Assembly (NCBI RefSeq): GCF_018812025.1
Contig: NC_063049.1
Coordinates: 6,733,513-6,797,512, forward strand
DNA: 64,000 bases
Direction of reading: 5' to 3'
Source of the DNA: Megalobrama amblycephala
Lineage: Eukaryota; Chordata; Actinopteri; Cypriniformes; Xenocyprididae
Shown here: in pieces, positions 21,965 through 32,700 of the stretch
Position numbering within the stretch: position 1 is the first letter of the stretch
How the letters are laid out: each line of letters opens with the position of its first letter
The notes under the pieces: model-generated
The model's database searches: none
What the model saw: the letters and a program-made list of their open reading frames with translations, nothing else
What the model was told of the DNA's origin: nothing
Program-made: the position numbers and the translations under genes

Positions 21965-22430
21965 CACCTTTAGCTAGTCCTGCACCCCCACCGTTGTCAC
22001 AGAGTCAGTTCCCACCACCGTCACAGAAAGATCATCGTCACCGGATATCCACGCTCTGCCCACTCGTTCCCAATCACCCAAATTCTAATTAGCGACACCT
22101 GCCCCTCATCACACGAGCACTATAAAAGACTCTCACTTTCCTCACCTCAGTGTCTGGTCTTGTTTTCACTTACCTGGACTCCTTGCCCTTCTGATGTCTC
22201 TGTGTTCCTACTCCAGTGTCTCTTCTCGTCTTGTCTTCAGTCTATGTACTACCTGTTAAAGAGAAAGGACTCAGTATCTGTCATCAACATGCTCATATCT
22301 GCAAACTGCTTAACTGTGTTGCTGTGTTCGTGCCTCTGTTGTTAAATAAACTACGTGTTAACTGTGAACCTCTTGTTTCCGTCTGTTGTCTGACAACCGT
22401 GAAGCTACTAAACTGTTCAACCCCCATATC
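21965..22430 (+). repeat. LTR-like segment
   Basis: Layout resembles a retrotransposon LTR: pyrimidine-rich GC leader, a TATA-like ACTATAAAAGAC at about 22120, a CT-rich transcribed stretch and AATAAA at 22344. Borders and target duplication are not visible, and it could instead be a degraded element of another type. It lies next to the Gypsy relic but in the opposite orientation. Confidence 0.4.
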
Positions 22431-23044
22431 TGAGAATCTGAGACTGACTAAAAACAAGAGAAGTCACAAAAGAACAATTCAGAATTAAATCACTGTTCTA
22501 TTAGCCTAATATTTTAAAGTATATAGATAATGAAGGAATTAAATCTTTTACATGTCGTAGTATTTTTGTAATAAAAGTTTATTAATTGTTAAATGTCATT
22601 ATTCAACAATTGAAGGATTCAAACAGAATCAGATGCATTACTTGATCAGATTTACTCCATTTTACAATATGCTAGCTTTTCCCAAGCAAAACAAAATGGT
22701 ACAGACCCTCTCATGTTAATTGTCACCAGGCTGCAGACGCTTCACGCAGCATTTTCAACCCAATAATTAGCCTAAATTTTACAGAGATCCTGGGACCCTT
22801 CCAATCGAGTTAGAAAAAAAAATGTAATTATTTTACACATATTTTTCATGTTCACTTGAGTAGACAGTATGCGTTTATGGTTTACACTGAAGAGATACTG
22901 TATTAAACATAATACAGTACTAACACAGCAATATTGCGTGTATTTAACAAACCAATCAATAAAATTATATAAAATCATGTGAAAATGCTAAAATATATAT
23001 GTAGCGCCCCCTACCTGTCCTTATGTTAAATAAGTAGGGCAGCG

Positions 23045-23632
23045 TTAGACTGGGTAAACCCAGCCTGATCTGCCGGTGATTTGATTTCGCCCGGCAACTC
23101 AGTCTGGAAACCCGTACATTCATTTCTGCTGCATCTGTTACACTTTTGCGGGAACCAATCACAGACTGGCTTATCCACCTTGCTCGCTATTGGCGGGTAC
23201 AGAGCTCTTTCTATGGCTCTGGGCGGGTATAACACGATGACGTCTCTCGCATGACTGTCAATCCAATTCCTTTTAACCTCTCAATGATGCTGAATGACTT
23301 CTTTAGTTTAGCAAACAAATCGCTCGACTGGGTGTAAATACCACTCACTTTCATGTTTTTTGGCACAACCTGCAAAAATCGCTCGATGCCATTGCTGCTT
23401 CTGCAAACCGCTGATCAATGCTACAAACCAATACAAACTAAACCTGTCTGGAGTTTTCGCATCGCTCTGCAAAGTACGTCACCCGGATTGTTGATCTGAT
23501 TGGTTGAAGGACTATCCAATTGCGTGACTAATGCTCGTTGATCACGCCTCTTGTGCAGTAGGAAATACATAGCAAACTCCCCAGACCAATGTTCAATTTT
23601 AAATTGAGCTTGGTCTGGTGATAGCCAGACAA
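23045..23632. mobile_element. MITE with 8-bp duplication GGGCAGCG
   Basis: Direct repeats GGGCAGCG at 23037-23044 and 23633-23640 flank a 588-bp body. The body has imperfect inverted ends, each folding on itself: CTGGGTAAACCCAG on the left and CTGGTGATAGCCAG on the right. No coding capacity. The 8-bp duplication suggests hAT mobilisation. Confidence 0.65.
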
Positions 23633-23659
23633 GGGCAGCGTACCAGATTCATTTACTAT

Positions 23660-24745
23660 GTGCCTACCGATGTTGAAATTAGGCCCCTCTGGTGTCACAA
23701 ATGAATTACTTCTCCTTTAGAAAGTTATATATAATGAAATCTATAGTAACTTATGAATAACTTGTATATGAATAAACTTTTAGAATGAATAAAACTCTGG
23801 TGGAAGTAACAAAATGTAACGAATTTAATTAAACAATAAAAGGGGTTAAAATGGCAAATTTTTCAGAATGTGAGCAATTCACACAATCACATTTCTCTTA
23901 CATGACCAATTAACCCAATATCACACCAATAATGCAATACTCCAGGTGATGAAATTAATGGATTTTTTCTCTGTCACAAACACACTTGAGACAAATGTAC
24001 AAAAACTCAGAGTATAAAAAAGTCACTCTGAAAAAACATCACAGTTTTAAGTGTACTGAATAACACCATAAGGATCAATAGAAAACGCTGTGGGCCCACA
24101 CACACACACCAGTCATTCACTACACACCCCGTTGCAGGCCTGAGACGTTGCTGGAGTAAGTGGTGGCCTTAGAACCAGCAAACACTCTCCTGAGCGGGAA
24201 AAACAAATTCACACAAAAGTACCTGAATTCCGTTGTGGAATAACCAGTTAACCAAGATCCGCTGCACTGTAGGAATCGCCGGTCAATCTTCCTCCTGTGC
24301 GCGGCTGAGCGCTCTTTGAAAGACGGGCCACCGACTCCTCTGCACGGTAGTATGCCTCCGGGAAATCTTCCTCCGGTACGCAGCTGCGCGCTTTCTGCAG
24401 GCGGGCCACAAACTCCTCACTTGCAGCAGTCAAACTCACGATTCTCACATTACCACTATGATGTCTGCACTCAGATCTTTGTGTCCGTACAGATGTTATC
24501 GGAAGAATAACTTGAAACACAGTCTTTATCAATGGTTCTTCTCGCTAAAGAATGACGAAAGTCCACAATGTCGAGCGAACATACACGGAGAATTCAGTTA
24601 CAAAGCAAAATAACACAAACTCAAAACTCGTGTGTCTTAATCAAGTAAATATACACAATTTAAGATATCAATATGATGAATAATACGTTAAAACTTATCT
24701 TTATCATAATCTATCTTTATCTATCTAAATTTATCTTTATCTAAT
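23660..24745. other. Intergenic, partly GC-rich repeat
   Basis: 23660-24110 is AT-rich with nothing recognised. 24120-24560 is GC-richer and holds an imperfect internal repeat (AATCTTCCTCC...GCGC...GGGCCAC occurs at about 24287 and 24363). It is probably part of an unclassified element; no ORF has family motifs. Confidence 0.4.
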
Positions 24746-24748
24746 CTC

Positions 24749-25015
24749 TAGGGGCAGTCGTGGCCTAATGGATAGAGAGTCAGACTTGTAACCCACCCTC
24801 AATACCACGACTGAGGTGAGACCCTTGAGCAAGGCACCGTACCCCCAACTGCTCCCCGGGCGCCGCAGCAATGGCTGCCCACTGCTCCGGTTGTGTGTGT
24901 TCACTGCTGTGTGTGTGCACTTGGATGGGTTAAATGCAGAGCACAAATTCCGAGTATGGGTCACCATACTTGGCCACATGTCACTTGACTTGACTTGACA
25001 CTTGACAGTCTATAT
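24749..25015 (+). repeat. tRNA-derived SINE
   Basis: The 5' part reads GGGGCAGTCGTGGCCTAATG, an A-box-like promoter as in tRNA-derived SINEs; the B box is degraded. It continues with GAGACCCTTGAGCAAGGCAC and ATTCCGAGTATGGGTCACC and ends in CACTTGACTTGACTTGAC. The overall layout is that of a cyprinid tRNA SINE; family name uncertain. Confidence 0.6.
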
Positions 25016-25019
25016 CTGC

Positions 25020-25634
25020 TTATCTTTCCAATCGGCTGCACTCTAATCTACCCTCTCATCTCCATGGCAACAAAAACACTCACCCAAAACATAACACGTA
25101 GGTGAGGGCGGGACTTAACTTTCATAAAGCAATAGACCTAAAGAAAGACCTAACTTGTAGGTCAAAACCATGTTTTTCACGTGTATGACATCAAGCTTGA
25201 CATATACTCGTGTTCTTACTGGCATACACACCCACATTTTATACAGCAATATATAGAGTGGTATATTTCATTCACATTTTATCTCTGAGCAAGAACAAAA
25301 TAAAACAAAATGAAATAAAGTGAAATAAACATATAGAATTTTATTCTACTGGGTTACATATACATACATACATACATATAATATAATACATACATATAAA
25401 TATATATACATACACATAAAAAACATAAATGTAAAATATTGCAAATGCAATTGAACTTCATACAAGTTGAACTCACGTCCTCATGTTCTGATATCAGAGA
25501 ACTCTACAACCTGTCAAAGTAAAGCTGTGGAAACCTCCAGTGTACCAGAGTATGGCGATTTACCCTTATTAGCTGATAATTCTGATTATGTTCAAGATGG
25601 ACACATAGCTCTCCTCTGAGAAAACGCAATGATC
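25020..25634. other. Intergenic with TACA/TATA microsatellite
   Basis: A TACATA-rich run at about 25362-25425; otherwise nothing recognised. Confidence 0.5.
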
Positions 25635-25636
25635 AG

Positions 25637-26518
25637 GGGGCGGTTGCACCAGCTGTGCGTAAGTTACAACGTAGCCTCGTTTCGACGTAAATGGGCACTA
25701 AGTTGCAGCTTACGCACTACTAAATATTTTTCTGTTGCACCATTAAACTTAGTTGAAGCATAACTCTACGTATACACTCAATATTTACGGAAGCCTCCTA
25801 TCAGGAGTAACGGTTGGAATAAAATAGCAGACGGACTGAATTGCATCAATAAGCTCTTGTTTTACCTGACAGACTTCATTCTTTACACATATATGATGCT
25901 GCTGACATTTACACTTTCTTACATTTTAAGAGAGAGAACATCATGTGAAAAGATTACTTTGTTAGCCACTCTTCAACACGAACCCGCTAAACAGCGTGCC
26001 GCTGTGTGCATCGGTCCTATCACTCCGTGTTGGGCATGTCAAATAAAATCAGTCATAATCAATAAATGTCATTTCTAATGTTTTTTTGTTGTTGTTGTTT
26101 CAGTATTTATTTATTGATCCTTATTAATTCCATTTCAAATACAGTTTCTGAATGTTATTTACATATAAAAAATGTATTATTAAGTAGTAGGCTATTATAT
26201 TATATTTAATGGGAACTTATTTTTACTGTTAGCTACGTGAGGCAAAATAAGTCAGAATGAAGGATAAATTGAAATTCACGGAATTTCAACAACTTCTGTA
26301 TTTGAAGGATGACTGAGGGTAAACGTCATATTATGTGATTACGCATTACTTTACGGAGACCTTAGGAGCTACTAGCTAAGTTCTGCCTTAAGAACAAATG
26401 GTGCAACCAAATAAAGTACAGAGTTAGTTACAAACTAGCTAGTAGTTACTAAGAAACCAGTGAGGACTTTACGTTCCAATTTAAGAAAGAACTTACGAAT
26501 GGCTGGTGCAACCCTACC
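25637..26518. mobile_element. Non-autonomous DNA element, GGTTGCACCAGC termini
   Basis: Left end GGCGGTTGCACCAGC and right end GCTGGTGCAACCCTACC are inverted. The subterminal TGCGTAAGTT is inverted in AACTTACGAA. About 880 bp without a transposase ORF. Its inner part (26030-26340) is also present, diverged, at 42380-42690, so this family has at least two members here. The terminus style fits PIF-Harbinger-like MITEs, but no clean 3-bp duplication could be fixed. Confidence 0.55.
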
Positions 26519-26544
26519 CAGGTGTTTTCAGTCTCATCTGAAAT

Positions 26545-26725
26545 GAGCAGTGTTGGGGGTAACGCATTACAACTAACATGCATAACGTAATAATGCATAA
26601 CCTAGTAAGTAAAGTAATGCATTACAATTAATGTGCATTATGTAATTAGATTACTTTTTGATATTACGAGTAAAGTAATACATTTCAAGTCACATCCATT
26701 ACCTAATCACATTACTTTTTTTATG
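26545..26725. repeat. AT-rich palindromic MITE (TGTTGGGGGTAACGC end)
   Basis: AGTGTTGGGGGTAACGCATT followed by many repeats of ACGTAAT/TGCATTAC/AGTAATGC. A related block is nested at 37290-37425 in copy B's intron. Likely hAT-derived and non-coding. Confidence 0.5.
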
Positions 26726-26892
26726 TGAATGCAAATTACATTCTAATAACACAAATACATTTATTTACATTTAAAAAAGTTACTGCAGCTATTTAGTTAA
26801 TTAATAGTAAGAATTGTAGCTGAAATATAGCTATTGATGCATGATGTCCACTTTAGTGGACAGATGAATAATATCTCACAATCTATAATCAG

Positions 26893-27494
26893 AGACTGTC
26901 CTCCAAAAAAAAAACCGACCCTATAGGTCGTTTTTGATGTAACATATTACGACCTATATTTACGTTTTGAAGTCATGCGCCCTCTAGTGGGCGTAAAAAT
27001 AATGACAGTGTCGTGTTACGTCTGTCGTCATGAAATGACGTATGACTGTCATTACCAATCAAAATGCGTGTTAATTTAAATGCAATGTGTGGACTTTTTA
27101 CACCATTTCTCCTATTTCCATTTACCAAAATTAAATTTTATTAATGACTACACCCACCCCACCCCTAAACCTACCCTTAGTGATTTATAGTGCATTTACA
27201 CTTTATGATCACATGTGTTACCTGGGATCGAACCCACAATCGCACGCTCACATGATTGCATATTGTTATTGCAATGCTCTACCAGCTGAGCTACGCAAAA
27301 CCCGAAATCCGACGCAGATAAAAGGGAACAATGCATTAAAATGAAAGCAAATGCTCCTATGGGTCATATTTCATGAATTAAAATGAAAGTGTCCTGTTGT
27401 TGATAGGGGCGCCACTTTAGTAAACGCTCCTATGAGTTGTATTTCAGGGAAGTGACAAACGACCTATATGGTCGTTTTGGTTGGAGAACATGTT
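26893..27494. mobile_element. Inverted-repeat element carrying a tRNA-like core
   Basis: Left end TCCTCC(A)n then GACCCTATAGGTCGTTTTTG; the right end contains GACAAACGACCTATATGGTC. The right end read in reverse complement (TTCTCCAACCAAAACGACC, ATATAGGTCGTTTGTC) parallels the left, so these are terminal inverted repeats, each with its own ATAGGT palindrome. Inside on the minus strand is a tRNA-like segment (27223-27296). No protein gene. Confidence 0.6.
27223..27296 (-). other. tRNA-like segment (SINE-type, not a functional tRNA)
   Basis: The minus strand shows an intact A box (TAGCTCAGCTGGTAGAGC) and B box (GGGTTCGATCCCAG) at tRNA spacing. A D-arm-like GCTC/GAGC stem and TTGCA/TGCAA anticodon-like stem are present, the latter enclosing a 9-nt loop with AAC. 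No matching acceptor stem is visible, so it looks like a SINE head or pseudo-tRNA, though the pol III promoter could be active. Confidence 0.55.
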
Positions 27495-28044
27495 GTAAAA
27501 TCAATACTTGGAAAATGTAACTGTGATAGGACTCACTAGATATTGCTTGATGCTAAAACGTTTTTTTTTTTTTTTTTTTTTTCTTTACCTGCAAGAGTCT
27601 CCTAGGATAGAGGAAATGGATGGATATTCTGGAGCAACTTGGCATTTCTGACTGGCCATCGGCCATCTTGGTTTGGAGGAAAAATATAATCGACATACAA
27701 CGCTTGCCACTTGGTGGCAATGTATAGGATGATACACTTGTGTTCAATATAGAGGTTGATGTGCAACTGTGCCATCAAAACCCATGCTTATGCAAGACAA
27801 TGCTCTTTGAATAGCTGTCCACTGTAGTGACCTCTGTGCATGAAAGGGTTAAGAGGAACTGTAGACTTTATATAATTTAACAGCTTCTCTCTCTCTACTT
27901 CAGTCTCAGGCCACAGCGAGAGCTTAAAGTTTTCTAATCAATTTTCGTTACAAATTTAGGAAGATGACGATTAGTTATATAAATGTGATTAAATAAATGT
28001 TTTTTTTTTTTTAATTGATTGAAAGAACTAGTAATTATCCTTTA
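27495..28044. other. Intergenic, nothing recognised
   Basis: Contains a poly-T tract at about 27561-27582 and a CT-rich run near 27890. Short ORFs only. Confidence 0.5.
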
Positions 28045-28316
28045 ATATTTAAAGGGTGCTTTTCATTTCTTATTTGTACATTCCTGTTTCCTTCCCTCAT
28101 TTCCTTTCCTCGTGTCTCAGCTCCACCCGCTTAGGATTCAAGGGAAGGACACACCTGTGTACCTCGCTCATGACTCCTCATTCCTCGCCTCCCAGCGGTG
28201 CAATCTTGAGATGTCCTTCAAGATGGCTGAGTTCGATCGGTTTTAAGGTCACGGGCTGGAGGACGGAGGAGTGAGGAAATGAGGAAGCATCAGTTTAAGT
28301 ATTGAGAAGCACCCAC
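28045..28316. mobile_element. Short MITE, GGGTGCTT termini
   Basis: Left AAAGGGTGCTTTTCATTTC and right AGTATTGAGAAGCACCC are inverted. Inner CCTCATTTCC on the left pairs with GGAAATGAGG on the right. About 270 bp, non-coding, just upstream of copy B's putative first exon. Confidence 0.5.
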
Positions 28317-28399
28317 AGACACCCAAAGCAGGAACTGAACCCCGCCCCTCTTCTGAGAACAGAGTTATTTTAAAGCAGCTTTTGAGTTAACTCTCTCAC

Positions 28400-28450
28400 A
28401 GAAACAATCACTTTCCCTTCAGACACCTGCTGTGCTGTACGATTTGAGGT
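28400..28450 (+). promoter_or_regulatory. Candidate 5' UTR exon of BPI copy B
   Basis: A donor-like site, GATTTGAG followed by GTACGTTC, ends a stretch lying 1.3 kb upstream of the coding start exon. That exon itself begins at a splice acceptor (TTTTGTCTTACACAG), so an upstream non-coding exon is required. This is the best local donor I see, not a proven one; no TATA box was placed. Confidence 0.3.
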
Positions 28451-29746
28451 ACGTTCTTACAATTTCACATGTTCAAATTTGAACATCATTTATAATTAAT
28501 CTAGATGTATGAATAAATATATTTCTTAGTGTTTCTTAAATATTTCATATTCTTTCCACAAACTTTCCTGCAAGGGATTCATGTTGGTTATAAATATAAA
28601 CATACCAAACAGAAATATGTTGAAGCTCAACTGGTAGAATTAAGTGCCAAATTCTGGGGTTTGATTGCCAAGAAATAATGATTGTCAAATGTAAAACTTA
28701 CAATCACAGTTAGTCACTTTGGATAAAAGCATCTTCCCAATCGATACAGATGTGCTGCTCAGAAGGCGAAAGATCACGGAGCCTCTATCATTCTGAGGGA
28801 TGAAGGGTTTTATACAAAGAGAAAACTGGAGCACCATCAAGAGCTCAACATACAGATTACTGTTCACAATGTCAGAAAGTGAAGAAATCAAACCTCTGTC
28901 ATGCATGCCTATGAATTTACTTTGTTAAAATTTATTAACAATTTTAAAGGCATTCATTTTTATAGCTTTAGGATAAAAAATAAAACTACTAGAAAAAAGC
29001 AAAAAATATATTCTCTGTAATTAAAAGACATTTTTCTGCTGGAATGCAGGCCAACTAACAGTAAAACTAAATGAATAATGACTGCTATATATGTGTGTGT
29101 CTCTGAACAGGGTCCTCAAATAAGCAAATATGTTTTGGTCTTTGTATCAGTTCTCTATAATTTGAGGAAGTGACTTTAATGCAGCTGAATACAGGGATCA
29201 TGACTGACATTAGACTTGATTTATGTCTACGGTGTCATTTGATATGATCTTCTGGTAAAGCCAATGATTTGATGAATGCAAAAATAAAATATACAGTGTG
29301 AAAATTTAGTAATATAAAGGTACAGGGAACACACATACTGATAAATGGACAGTGTCGGTTCAAATCACTTGAAGAGGCATTTGGATGCAGATAATGTGGC
29401 ATACAGTCTAAAGTCATCTAAGATGTGTTATCTGCTGCTGAAACCATTTAAATAAAGATAAAAAATAAAAGAACTTCACCAATGCACTTAATACACTGCA
29501 TACATAAACAAATACATGCATCAGATTCTTTTATCATAGTACAATTGATGTGAAGTTTTGATTAGATTGTTTTCATCTTGTCAAAAAAAAAAAAAAAAGA
29601 AAAAAAAAAAAGAAATGTGTCTGATAATTAATACCAAAATTCTAATTAAATGTACAATCAGTAATTGCAAGAATGCAGCTCTGCAGAAGTTAAAATACAG
29701 CATCTCATGTGTAATATATTTTGTCTTACACAGCAGGATTTGAAGG

Positions 29747-32700
29747 ATGCAGCTGGTCATTTATTTCCTGATGATATTAACATACACACATGCAGATTAT
29801 CCTGCACTAAAAACTCTTCTGTCAGAGAAGGGTCTCGGAGGCGGTAAGTTCTTCACTGCATTGTTCTGAAATGACATCTAACAACAGTCTTTATTGAGAG
29901 TTTCAGTTTGACATGACAGCCACCTGTCCATCAGGGAAATACATGTGATTGTTTTCTCTTTTGTTGTTTTAGTGAAAATAACTTATAAATGTTAGTAGGC
30001 AACCAGTAGTAGGAACGCCCACTAGTGACTTAAACACCAGCCACTGGCAACATGCAGTGTCACTGGCGTTATGAACTGGGCTTAAGAAAACTTGATATAG
30101 CTTTTGATGCGACTATCCAAAGTTTGAATTTGCCTTTTTCCAATTCCATTCTTCTCCCTTTTCCCATTACATATCATATCATCTTACTCAGAGAGGCATT
30201 TATTTTAAATAAAAATGAAGAACATTTTTGGTATGAAATAGTTTGGAGCAAAATAATGAGATAGGAAACATCTTGGCTTTGTGGGCACAACAAAACCCTA
30301 AAGCAATCATAATCAATATAACTTTATATTTATCATTATTCAATATCAATCAACTGCAACTAATAATTTGCAACATAGTAAGTGGAAATAAGTGCCCTAA
30401 TGGGCATTTAATAGCATCTATCGAAAATAGATATTTTGTATTTTTTTCCTTGCTTGATGAATATTTATTGAACTGCATTAAATTCTGTTTATTGACTGTA
30501 TGTAATTTAAACCCTCAAATATTTCAGGTTTAATTATTTTGTTTGAGTACTTAAAGAGTAACTTCAGAAATTTTAAAACGGCTTTGAATTGTTACAAATG
30601 TCAGTAGTGTGTGTAAATGAACAATGATGGAAAAATAGACTTTTGACAGCTCTAGGGCATATGTAGAAACTAGTTGGTTTGAAACCAATGCATTATTAGT
30701 GTTGAAGTTTTGGCAAAAGGGCCCTTTTTACAAAGAAATAAAACAAATCCCATTTTCTCTGTTTTCTCTAGTCATGTAACAGATTTTAAAAATAAATAAA
30801 ATCACCTTTTATTTGCATAGGCAGCACAGTTTTATTAAAAACCCACATTTGTCAGCAGTGAATTAACCCTTTCAAATACATGAAATCTTGTATAGTTTAA
30901 TACTGATGATAGTGAAAAGGTGATATATGCTGTTGTATCTGTTTGTGTGTGTGTTCAGTGTCTCAGATGATGTCTGTCCGGATACAAAGCGAACTGAAGA
31001 GTACTGCAATCCCAGAGGTCCGTGGTGGGATAGACATCAAGATCGGCACTGTGAAATATGTGTTATCAAAGTCAGTACACTGACAATCAAACCAAATTAA
31101 CCAATTAAACTGTTCTTTGAATTGTTACAGATACTAAATGTATTTATTCAAACGTAATACATGGAATTCAATCAGTAGTTCCTATATGCATCACATGTAA
31201 TTGAACTGTTCGTTTAGCCTACTAAAAATGACTACGTTAACATGAATATATTCCATAAATGGTAAACAGATGTGTTTTTGTCTTTCCAGCATGCATGTTA
31301 GGCAGTGCAGCATGCCAGACCCATCGCTGGTGTTTGTACAGGGAACAGGTGTATCTGTGAAAGTCAGTCAACTCAAAGTAGGCGTCACAGGCAGCTGGGC
31401 AACACAGTTTGGCGTCATGTAAGTGCACCAGTTTTACCTGAGGTGATTTTGGAAACAGATAACTTTTTCTGTAAACCTTACTGTACAATTTCATATTCTT
31501 ATATGATAAGGACTATGAACACACACTGATGCCTCTTTGGTCTTTAAGTCAAATAAACCCCAACAAGGGTGATCAGAAACCCAATGTGAAGTGGTAACCT
31601 GTGGTTTATTTATATCCCGCTAAATACACTGCTATTTGCAGCATTAGTAAATAATTGGGAAAGAACAACTGATTTGAGTTGAAATATTGTATTAGTTCAC
31701 TTGTAATAAACTAAAAGCTTCCACATAGAAAAACAGTCCTCAATGTAGCAAACGGCTTTTATCCAAAACAAGCAAACCAGTTAGAAAAAGACGAACATGT
31801 AAGTAAAATATCATGTATAGTTATCCCGCTTATTAAACAGCTTCTCACCAAATAAATAATTATGTGGACATGAAATATGGTTGCAGTTGAAAATTGTTTT
31901 AAAATCTTATCTCTAAGTTATTTTAAAGCATTCCACTAAAAATAATTATTACAATGTGCAAAGCAATTGGCCTGTGAACAAGACGACCACTGCAGCAATA
32001 TTATATTAATAAAGAATAACTTAGATACAGGTTTGCACGAGTTGCATCTGTATGAAACATGGGACAGTGAGACAGTGGTGTGATACAAGAGATATGAAAG
32101 TAGCGAATGACATGAAACCACATTGCTATGGACCATAATGCATATGAAACCATACTGCTTCCATCTAGGGCCTGTAAGTTCTCGGCTGCTCTAGCGACCA
32201 AGGCTTACAGCGCTGCTGGACAGGCCGCCTCTGTCATGGTGCTCCTGCGTGAAATGAGTCAGAGAACAGTTCCACATGAAAGAAGGTGGAGCTTTAGCGC
32301 ACACCTCCTATTACGTTATCGTCACGGACCAATGGTAGTACGAAGGTGTTTTGCAGCTAGAGTGAACTTTTCCTGAAAGTTCGCTTTGGCAAGCAGTTTC
32401 GAACTCCCAAAACGAACACAAAAAGAACTTCATTTCGGTCTGATTTTGTTTGAAATGACGTCACATCAGTTCGTTCTTCAGTTTTGTTTGAAGTATATAG
32501 GGGCCTTTAATGTCTCCGCTCAGGGAATGGGGGCTACTTTAGTAACTTACATGTTCTTTGAGTCCTGGAACACACACACATACACCCACACACTTCTGTG
32601 TACTGGCGGTCCAGTTTTGCTCCTTCTTCTCATGAGTAGTCACATACATAACTAACAATTACTGTACATCTCTGGCATACAGTAGAAGGCATTTCTTAGA

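Noticed and set aside
24248..24532. A 94-codon minus-strand gene (ARLQKARSCVPEEDFPEAYY)
   Set aside because: It coincides with an imperfect internal repeat and has no recognised motif; kept as repeat context only.
27223..27296. A functional tRNA gene on the minus strand
   Set aside because: A and B boxes are fine, but there is no matching acceptor stem, the anticodon-like loop is 9 nt, and it is embedded in a repeat. A SINE head or pseudo-tRNA is the better reading.
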